From Actinosynnema pretiosum (lineage in GTDB: Bacteria; Actinomycetota; Actinomycetes; Mycobacteriales; Pseudonocardiaceae): a stretch of DNA of 64,000 bases. A program made the translations under genes and the position numbers. How positions within the stretch are numbered: the stretch's first letter is position 1; every line of letters starts with the position of its first letter. Below, in pieces: positions 43,210 through 49,435 of this stretch. The DNA is taken from contig NZ_JAMTCF010000025.1 of the NCBI RefSeq assembly GCF_024171695.1, positions 47,992 through 111,991 of the forward strand, in the 5' to 3' direction. The notes beneath the pieces are model-generated. The model ran no database searches. It was given only the letters and a program-made list of their open reading frames with translations, and had not been told where the DNA came from.

Positions 43210-44718
43210 TTAGCGGAGCCCCTGCGCCAGGCGGTAGTACGCCTGGTTCCAGCGGAGCCGGTCCGCGAACTGCTCCGTGGTGGTGTTCTGATCGATCAGC
43301 ACCAGTTCGGTTTCCGACATCTGGGCGAAGTCCCGCAGGACCTCGGAGCCGACGGCCTGCGTCAGCACGGTGTGGTGCGGCCCGCCCGCGGTCAGCCAGG
43401 ACTCGGCGGACACGGCCAGCGACGGCGCGGGCTTCCAGACCGCGCGCGCCACCGGGAGGGCGGGGAGGGGCTCGTCCGGGGCCACGACGTCGATGTCGTT
43501 GGCCACCAGGCGGAAGCGGTCGCCGAGGTCGGACATGCCGATCACGGTGGCCGGGCCCTCGACGGCGTCGAAGACCAGGCGGACCGGGTCCTCGCGCCCG
43601 CCGATGCCCAGCGGGTGGATCTCGCAGGACGGGGTGTCCTTGGCGATGGTCGGGCAGACCTCCAGCATGTGCGCGCCGAGGATCTTCTCCTCGCCGGGCA
43701 CCAGGTGGTAGGTGTAGTCCTCCATGAAGGAGGTGCCCTTGCCGGTGCCCTCGCCCATGGCCTTGATGGCGGTGAGCAGCACCGAGGTCTTCCAGTCGCC
43801 CTCGCCGCCGAAGCCGTAGCCGTCGGCCATCAGGCGCTGGACCGCGAGGCCGGGGAGCTGGCGGAGCCCGCCCAGGTCCTCGAAGTTCGTGGTGAACGCG
43901 CCGAAGCCGCCGTCGACCAGGAAGCGGCGCATCCCGGCCTCGACGCGGGCCGCGTAGCGCAGCGAGTCGTGCCGGTCGCCGCCCTTGGCCAGCTCGGGCG
44001 CCAGCCGGTACAGCTCGGCGTAGTCGGCGACCAGCGAGTCGATCTCGTCCTCGCCGACCGCGTCGACCACGGCCACCAGGTCGTTGACGCCGTAGGTGTT
44101 GACCGAGACGCCGAAGCGCAGCTCGGCCTCGACCTTGTCGCCCTCGGTGACCGCGACGTCGCGCATGTTGTCGCCGAAGCGCGCCAGTCGCAGGTTCCGC
44201 AGCGTGTTGTGGCCCGTGGCCGCCCGCACCCACGCGTCGACCCGGCTGAGCACGCGCGGGTCGGTGGCGTGGCCGACGACGGTCTTGCGCGGCACGCCCA
44301 GCCTGGTCTGGATGAACGCGAACTCGCGGTCGCCGTGGGCGGCCTGGTTCAGGTTCATGAAGTCCATGTCGATGGTCGACCACGGCAGGGACTCGTTGAG
44401 CTGGGTGTGCAGGTGCAGCAGCGGCTTGCGCAGCGCGTCCAGCCCGGTGATCCACATCTTGGCGGGCGAGAACGTGTGCATCCACGCGATCACGCCGATG
44501 CAGCTCGGGTCGGCGTTCGCCTCCAGCATCACCTTGCGGATGGCGCCGGAGTCGGTGAGCACGGGCTTGCTGACGATCTCGGCCGAGATCCGGCCCGCGT
44601 CGGCCAGCATCCGCTGGATCTGCAGGGACTGGTCGGCGACCTGGTCCAGGGTCTCCGGGCCGTACAGGTGCTGGGAGCCGGTGAGGAACCAGACCTGGGG
44701 CGTCGCCGCTGCGGGCAT
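43210..44718 (-). CDS. araA: L-arabinose isomerase
   Basis: 502 residues, the usual AraA length (about 500). AraA converts L-arabinose to L-ribulose with manganese. Family segments include VWFLTGSQHLYGPETLDQVA at the N-terminus, WMHTFSPAKMWI, GDKVEAELRFGVSVNTYGV, and the metal/catalytic region FMEDYTYHLVPGEEKILGAHMLEVCP, which carries two of the Glu residues and a His. The ATG has GAGGAGG upstream. It follows araD by 20 bases in the araB-araD-araA operon. Confidence 0.96.
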   Translation of the reverse strand: MPAAATPQVWFLTGSQHLYGPETLDQVADQSLQIQRMLADAGRISAEIVSKPVLTDSGAIRKVMLEANADPSCIGVIAWMHTFSPAKMWITGLDALRKPLLHLHTQLNESLPWSTIDMDFMNLNQAAHGDREFAFIQTRLGVPRKTVVGHATDPRVLSRVDAWVRAATGHNTLRNLRLARFGDNMRDVAVTEGDKVEAELRFGVSVNTYGVNDLVAVVDAVGEDEIDSLVADYAELYRLAPELAKGGDRHDSLRYAARVEAGMRRFLVDGGFGAFTTNFEDLGGLRQLPGLAVQRLMADGYGFGGEGDWKTSVLLTAIKAMGEGTGKGTSFMEDYTYHLVPGEEKILGAHMLEVCPTIAKDTPSCEIHPLGIGGREDPVRLVFDAVEGPATVIGMSDLGDRFRLVANDIDVVAPDEPLPALPVARAVWKPAPSLAVSAESWLTAGGPHHTVLTQAVGSEVLRDFAQMSETELVLIDQNTTTEQFADRLRWNQAYYRLAQGLR

Positions 44719-44738
44719 CGTGCGTCCTCCTCGCGGGC

Positions 44739-45392
44739 TCATTGCCCGTAGACGTTCTGGTAGCGGGCGTACAGGCTGTCGATGTGCTCCTGCGCGATCC
44801 GCTCGGGCTTGCCGAGCTGGAAGGCGTGGTGCACGGTGCGCGCCACGTCCTCCAGCATCACGGCCGCCTTCACCGCGTCCTTGGCGTCCTTGCCGATGGT
44901 GAACGGGCCGTGGCCGTGCATGAGGACCGCTCGCGAGCGGCTGTCCCGCAGGGTCTCGACGATGCCCTGGCCGATCGAGTCGTCGCCGATGAGCGCGAAC
45001 GGCCCGACCGGGATGTCCCCGCCGAACTCGTCGGCCATCATCGTGATGACGCACGGGATCGACTCGCCGCGCGCGGCCCACGCGGCGGCGAACGTGGAGT
45101 GGGTGTGCACGACGCCGCCCACGTGGGGCATGTGCCGGTACACGTAGGCGTGCGCGGCGGTGTCGGAGGACGGCGAGTGGTCGCCCTCGACGAGGTTGCC
45201 GTGCAGGTCGGTGACGACCATGGCCTCGGGCCCGAGGTCGTCGTAGGAGACGCCGGAGGGCTTGATGACCATCAGGTCCTGGTCGGGCACGCGCGCCGAG
45301 ACGTTGCCCGCCGTCCAGATGACCAGCTCGTACTTGGTCAGCTGGGCGTGCAGGGACGCGACGGTCTTCCGGATGTCTGCGATGGCGGACAC
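44739..45392 (-). CDS. araD: L-ribulose-5-phosphate 4-epimerase
   Basis: 217 residues, class II aldolase/AraD family, producing D-xylulose 5-phosphate. Zinc-ligand candidates are His96 and His98 in VHTHST, and Asp77 in SSDTAAH aligns with the conserved Asp. The LMHGHGPF segment (His159/His161) supplies the third His. The GTG start follows GGAGAG and lies two bases after the araB stop, so translation is coupled. Confidence 0.93.
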   Translation of the reverse strand: MSAIADIRKTVASLHAQLTKYELVIWTAGNVSARVPDQDLMVIKPSGVSYDDLGPEAMVVTDLHGNLVEGDHSPSSDTAAHAYVYRHMPHVGGVVHTHSTFAAAWAARGESIPCVITMMADEFGGDIPVGPFALIGDDSIGQGIVETLRDSRSRAVLMHGHGPFTIGKDAKDAVKAAVMLEDVARTVHHAFQLGKPERIAQEHIDSLYARYQNVYGQ

Positions 45393-45394
45393 GG

Positions 45395-47059
45395 TCAGCT
45401 CTCCTCCCCCAGCGCCTCGCGGCGGCCGGCCTTCAGGCGGTGCATGACCTCGTTGGCGCCGCGGCCGAAGTAGTCGTGCAGCTCCTGGTACTCGGTGAAC
45501 AGGCGCTCGTACGCCTGCACGTTCGCCTCGATCGGCTGGTAGACGCCCTTGAGCAGGGAGCCCATGGCCAGCGCGGCGGCCCGGATGTCCGGGTAGGCGC
45601 CCGCGGCGACGGCGGCGTGCAGCGCGGAGCCGAGCGCGGGGCCCTGCTCGGAGCCGATGACCGACAGCGGCAGGTTGGTGACGTCGGCGTAGATCTGCAT
45701 GAGCAGCTTGTTGCGCAGCAGGCCGCCCGCGATCACCAGCTCGGTCACCGGGACGCCCGCGTCGGTGAAGGTGTCGACGATGACGCGGGTGCCGAAGGCG
45801 GTGGCCTCCAGCAGGGCGCGGTAGGTGTCCTCGGCGCGGGTGGCCAGGGTCTGGCCCACGACGACGCCGGACAGCTCGTGGTCGACCAGGACCGAGCGGT
45901 TGCCGCTGTGCCAGTCGAGCGCGACCAGGCCGTGCTGGCCGATCTTCTGCTCGGCGGCCAGCTCGGTGAGCAGCTCGTGGGTGGAGATGCCGCGCTCGCG
46001 GGCGGTCTCGTGGTACGAGGCGGGCACCTGGTGCTGGACGAACCAGCCGAAGATGTCGCCGACACCGCTCTGACCGGCCTCGTAGCCCCACAGGCCGGGG
46101 ACGATGCCGCCCTCGACGACGCCGCACATGCCGGGCACCTCGGCGAGGTGGTCGCCGTTCATGACGTGGCAGGTGGAGGTGCCCATGATGGCGACCATCT
46201 GGCCGGGCTCGACGGCCTGCGCGGCGGGCGCGGTGACGTGCGCGTCGACGTTGCCGACGGAGACCGCGATGCCCTCGGTCAGGCCGGTCCAGGCGGCGGC
46301 CTGCGCGGACAGGCCGCCCGCGCGGTCGCCGAGCTGGCCGAGGGGGTGGTCCAGCTTGGTGGAGACGAAGTCGGCGAAGCCGGGGTTGAGGGCGGCCAGG
46401 AACTCCGGGGACGGGTAGCCGCCGTCCTGGTAGATGCCCTTGTAGCCGGCGGTGCAGGCGTTGCGGACGTACGTGCCGGTGAGCTGCCAGACGATCCAGT
46501 CGGCGGCCTCGACCCAGTGGTCGATCGCGGCGTAGACGTCGGGGGCCTCTTCGAGGATCTGCAGGCCCTTGGCGAACTCCCACTCGGAGGAGATCAGGCC
46601 GCCGTAGCGGGGCAGCCAGGACTCGCCGCGCTCCTCGGCGAGCCGGTTGATCCGGTCGGCCTGGCCCTGGGCGGCGTGGTGCTTCCAGAGCTTGACGAAG
46701 GCGTGCGGGTGGTCGGCGAACTCGGGCAGCTCGCACAGCGGCGTGCCCTGCGCGTTCACCGGGACCATCGTGCAGGCGGTGAAGTCGGTGCCCACGCCGA
46801 TGACGTCGGCGGCGTCGACGCCCGCGTCCGCGATCGCGGCGGGGATCGCGTTGCGCAGGACGTCGACGTAGTCCTGCGGGACCTGGAGGGCCCACTCGGG
46901 GGGCAGCGCCCGTCCACCGGGGGTGGTCCGGTCGAGCACACCGTGCCGGTATTCGTGCACCGCGGTGCCGAGCTCGGCGCCATCGCTGACCCGGACCACG
47001 ACGGCGCGGCCGGACAGCGTGCCGAAATCGACTCCCACGACCAGGGGATCATTCGCCAT
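45395..47059 (-). CDS. araB: Ribulokinase
   Basis: 554 residues, FGGY kinase family. The N-terminal VVGVDFGTLSGRAVVV phosphate motif is specific to ribulokinases, and the C-terminal VIAGGLLRNKLLMQIYADV forms the ATP-binding region. It phosphorylates L-ribulose. It is the first gene of the ara operon. No ribosome-binding sequence precedes the ATG, and the predicted -10 ends ten bases before it, so the transcript may be leaderless or nearly so. The operator 47070-47083 overlaps that promoter. Confidence 0.95.
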   Translation of the reverse strand: MANDPLVVGVDFGTLSGRAVVVRVSDGAELGTAVHEYRHGVLDRTTPGGRALPPEWALQVPQDYVDVLRNAIPAAIADAGVDAADVIGVGTDFTACTMVPVNAQGTPLCELPEFADHPHAFVKLWKHHAAQGQADRINRLAEERGESWLPRYGGLISSEWEFAKGLQILEEAPDVYAAIDHWVEAADWIVWQLTGTYVRNACTAGYKGIYQDGGYPSPEFLAALNPGFADFVSTKLDHPLGQLGDRAGGLSAQAAAWTGLTEGIAVSVGNVDAHVTAPAAQAVEPGQMVAIMGTSTCHVMNGDHLAEVPGMCGVVEGGIVPGLWGYEAGQSGVGDIFGWFVQHQVPASYHETARERGISTHELLTELAAEQKIGQHGLVALDWHSGNRSVLVDHELSGVVVGQTLATRAEDTYRALLEATAFGTRVIVDTFTDAGVPVTELVIAGGLLRNKLLMQIYADVTNLPLSVIGSEQGPALGSALHAAVAAGAYPDIRAAALAMGSLLKGVYQPIEANVQAYERLFTEYQELHDYFGRGANEVMHRLKAGRREALGEES

Positions 47060-47068
47060 GAGCGAGGA

Positions 47069-47096
47069 GTGTTATCGCTAACATTCGGCCCGTCAA
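47069..47096 (-). promoter_or_regulatory. araB promoter with overlapping LacI-type operator
   Basis: On the minus strand TTGACG (47096-47091), 16 bases, then TAACAC (47074-47069). The operator TGTTATCGCTAACA (47070-47083) covers the -10. The same 14-mer in reverse complement, TGTTAGCGATAACA, lies before the LacI gene at 49399-49412, so the two are identical sites. Confidence 0.75.
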
Positions 47097-47379
47097 GACC
47101 CCGGTGCAACGTGGACTTAACCGTGATGTGAACGCGCACGGCTGCGGAGGGCACACGAGTAACCCGCGCGTTACCCGGCGCGGTTGGTCCTGGACAGGGG
47201 GCGTGTGACACACGCTACTCCCCCAGGGCTACAACTTGGTCACGCTGGGTACCGAAACGGGCGACGGTTGGGTCGGAAGCGTCACCGATGTGGGGTGACG
47301 TGATCACTTCCAGGCACAGGTTCCCCGCCGGGTGGAGGTAGAAACCCTCGGATGGGGGACGACTGGATGGGTGGTGGGA
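47097..47379. other. Intergenic DNA upstream of araB
   Basis: Non-coding by appearance; no gene, hairpin or further operator was recognised. It is less biased in composition than the repeat tracts that follow. Confidence 0.45.
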
Positions 47380-47413
47380 CGGCCGAACGGGGTAGGGGCG
47401 ACTGGGGTGTGGA

Positions 47414-47552
47414 CGCGGGAGGCGGGCGCGGGATGTGGACGCGGATGGCGGGACGCGGGAGGCGGGAGGCGGACGCGGACGGCGGGAAGCGGGAGGCGGA
47501 CCGCGGGAGGCGGGCGCGGGATGTGGGAGGCGGGCGCGGGAGGCGGGCGCGG
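47414..47552. repeat. G-rich GGGAGGCGG repeat array
   Basis: Many irregular copies of GCGGGAGGCGG and GCGCGGGATGTGG with runs of three G spaced by short gaps on the plus strand. Such a pattern can form G-quadruplexes. The frames through it read as Pro/Arg/Ala or Gly/Arg-rich low complexity and are not credible proteins. Confidence 0.6.
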
Positions 47553-47640
47553 AACACGAACGACGGGGACAGGCAGGGGCGGGCGGAGGATGACGGGCGG
47601 AGGGACGCACTTGAACGCCGTACCGCACGGAGTCGGGCAG

Positions 47641-47772
47641 CGCCGGGCGGGCAACGCAGGCGGGCAGAGCTGGGCGAACAACGTGAGGCCGGGCAGAGCT
47701 GGGCCGGGTAGCGCAAGGCCGGGCAGCACGAAGCCGGGCGGGCAGCACGAGGTCGGACTGAAGCCGGGACGG
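47641..47772. repeat. Degenerate GGGCAGAGCTGGGC-type repeats
   Basis: Irregular copies of CCGGGCAGAGCTGGGC and CCGGGCAGCACGAAG-like units, 15-30 bases apart, between the G-rich array and the GGTTCAA array. Confidence 0.45.
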
Positions 47773-47801
47773 CGTACACCCAGCCGATGAACCGACCCGC
47801 C

Positions 47802-48120
47802 GGTTCAAGTCCCCGCCACACCGGGCGACGCGGTTCAACTCCCCCGCAGCCGGGACGACGCGGTTCAACTCCCCCGTAGCGCGGGCGACAACAGCGGCGG
47901 GGTTCAACTCACCCGTGGTGCGGGCGACGGCAGTGGCGGGGTTCAACTCCCCCAGGCACTCGGTCGCGCAGTTCAACTCTCCCCCAGCGGGGACAGCGAG
48001 AGCAGCGGGGTTCAAATCCCCCGGAGACCCGGTCGCGCGGTTCAAATCCCCCCGGCGGGGACAGCGGGAGCGGTCGGGTTCAACTCCCCCGCACATCAGG
48101 CCGCACGGTTCACATCCCCC
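47802..48120. repeat. Array of ten GGTTCAACTCCCCC repeats
   Basis: Direct copies start at 47802, 47832, 47862, 47901, 47940, 47970, 48009, 48039, 48077 and 48107. Copies begin (G)GTTCAA(C/A)TCCCC with few changes. Start-to-start spacing is 30 or 39 bases, with one of 38. The in-between sequence is GC-rich and partly repeated (GGGCGACG, CGGTCGCGC). On the minus strand the copies encode a recurring GELN or GDLN unit. The spacer lengths and similarity do not fit a CRISPR array. Confidence 0.75.
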
Positions 48121-48145
48121 GCCCGGCCACCGCGTCCAACGCCTC

Positions 48146-48319
48146 GCCGCCCTTCACGTCCCAAGCGCCTCACCCCGAGGCCTCTCACGCCCTAGGCGGC
48201 GCACACCCCAGACCTCCCACCCCGATGCAGTTCAGCCCCCAAGGCCCCGCGCAGTCGAGGCGCCCCCGAGGCCCCTCACCCCAAGGCAACTCACCCCAAG
48301 GCGGCCCACCCCAGCCCCC
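48146..48319. repeat. Degenerate CTCACCCCAAGGC repeats
   Basis: C-rich tract with irregular copies of CTCACCCC(A/G)AGG, clearest at about 48276-48300, reaching the stop codon of the LacI gene. No gene was recognised. Confidence 0.45.
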
Positions 48320-49336
48320 TCACCCCCGAGGTGGCGCGACGCTGTCGCGGAGCACCAGGCTCGGGGCGATCGTGCGCCTCGGCTCGCCCAGTTCCGTCCC
48401 CGCCACCTGCGCCAGCAGCAGCCCCAGCGTCTCCCGCGCCACCGCGTCGAAGTCCGGTCGCACGGTCGTCAGCGGCGGGATGAAGAACGCCGCCTCCGGC
48501 ACGTCGTCGAACCCCACCAGGCTCACGTCGTCCGGCACCCGCCTGCCGCGCTCGCTCATCGCCCGCAGGATGCCCAGCGCCAGGTGGTCGTTCGCCGCGA
48601 AGATCGCCGTCACCTCCGGCATCCGCGCCAGCATCAGCCCGGCCCGGTACCCGGACGCCGCGCTCCAGTCCGCCGCCACCACCGGCGGCACCTCGGCGCC
48701 CGCCTCCTCCAGCGCCCGGCGCCACCCGCGCACCCGGCCCTCGCTGTCGTACCAGTCCGGCGGGCCCGACACGTGCCACACCGTCTGGTGCCCGTGGTCC
48801 AGCAGGTGCCGCACGGCGGCCAGCGCGCCCGCCTCCTGGTCGACCGTCACCAGCGCCGAGGCCCGCTCCGGATCGCCGTCGACCGCGACCAGCGGCACGC
48901 CGTCCGGCACGTCGGCGAGCGCCTCGCTCGCCGAGTCGGTCGGCGCGATGACGACTATGCCCGCGACCCGCTGGTCCCGGTGCCGCTCGATGGCCTCGGA
49001 GATCGACGCCCGGTCCAGGCTCTTGACCAGCCCGACGCTGACCGCGAAGCCCGCCTCCGCCGCCGCCTGCTCGACCGCCGCCAGCAACCACGCGGGCCCG
49101 TACAGGGTGGAGTTCTGCGCGACCACCCCGATGACCTGCGAGCGCCCGGTGACCAGGGCGCGGGCCGCGCGGTTGGGCCGGTAGCCCAGCTCCGCGATCG
49201 CGGCCCGCACCCGCAGCCTGGTCTGCTCGCGGACGTTGGGGTGGCCGTTCAGCACGCGCGACACGGTCTGGTGGGACACGCCCGCCAGCTTCGCGACGTC
49301 CGTCATCGCGGGATCGCGCGTGGTCCTGTTGTCCAC
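48320..49336 (-). CDS. LacI-family regulator, probable arabinose/arabinan repressor
   Basis: 338 residues. The N-terminal helix-turn-helix and hinge (TDVAKLAGVSHQTVSRVLNGHPNV, about 12-35) is followed by a sugar-binding regulatory domain (GVVAQNSTLYGPAWLLAAVEQAA, DDVSLVGFDDVPEAAFFIPPLTTV). The GTG at 49336 is preferred over the ATG at 49306 because a purine-rich AAGGTGGGG precedes it. The operator TGTTAGCGATAACA in its promoter region is identical to the one at araB and similar to sites in the GH43/ytfQ region. It therefore probably represses the whole island and itself, with arabinose or an arabino-oligosaccharide as inducer. Confidence 0.9.
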   Translation of the reverse strand: MDNRTTRDPAMTDVAKLAGVSHQTVSRVLNGHPNVREQTRLRVRAAIAELGYRPNRAARALVTGRSQVIGVVAQNSTLYGPAWLLAAVEQAAAEAGFAVSVGLVKSLDRASISEAIERHRDQRVAGIVVIAPTDSASEALADVPDGVPLVAVDGDPERASALVTVDQEAGALAAVRHLLDHGHQTVWHVSGPPDWYDSEGRVRGWRRALEEAGAEVPPVVAADWSAASGYRAGLMLARMPEVTAIFAANDHLALGILRAMSERGRRVPDDVSLVGFDDVPEAAFFIPPLTTVRPDFDAVARETLGLLLAQVAGTELGEPRRTIAPSLVLRDSVAPPRG

Positions 49337-49398
49337 TCCTGCCCCACCTTCAACTCAGCTGATCAAGCAACTCAGCCAATCGGCCGGGAAGCCACAAG

Positions 49399-49412
49399 TG
49401 TTAGCGATAACA
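49399..49412. promoter_or_regulatory. LacI-type operator upstream of the arabinose regulator
   Basis: TGTTAGCGATAACA, the exact reverse complement of the araB operator, 62 bases before the regulator start and 24 bases before the low end of the GH127 gene. Autoregulation is the simplest reading. Confidence 0.72.
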
Positions 49413-49435
49413 ACGGTCTACCACCGTAGGAGCCG

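Noticed and set aside
48009..48055. tRNA T-arm (GGTTCAAATCC)
   Set aside because: The motif resembles a T-loop, but no acceptor, D-arm or anticodon arm surrounds it and it is repeated ten times.
47215..48096. A 293-codon minus-strand frame covering most of the repeat tract
   Set aside because: The product is Pro/Arg/Ser/Ala low complexity with a repeat region at one end, has no ribosome site and no family, and the frame shift at the 38-base spacing breaks its own repeat. I treat the tract as repeats or a decayed gene.
47802..48120. CRISPR array
   Set aside because: The repeats are only 14 bases, the intervals are irregular (30, 38 and 39 bases), spacers are GC-rich and similar to each other, and there are no cas genes.
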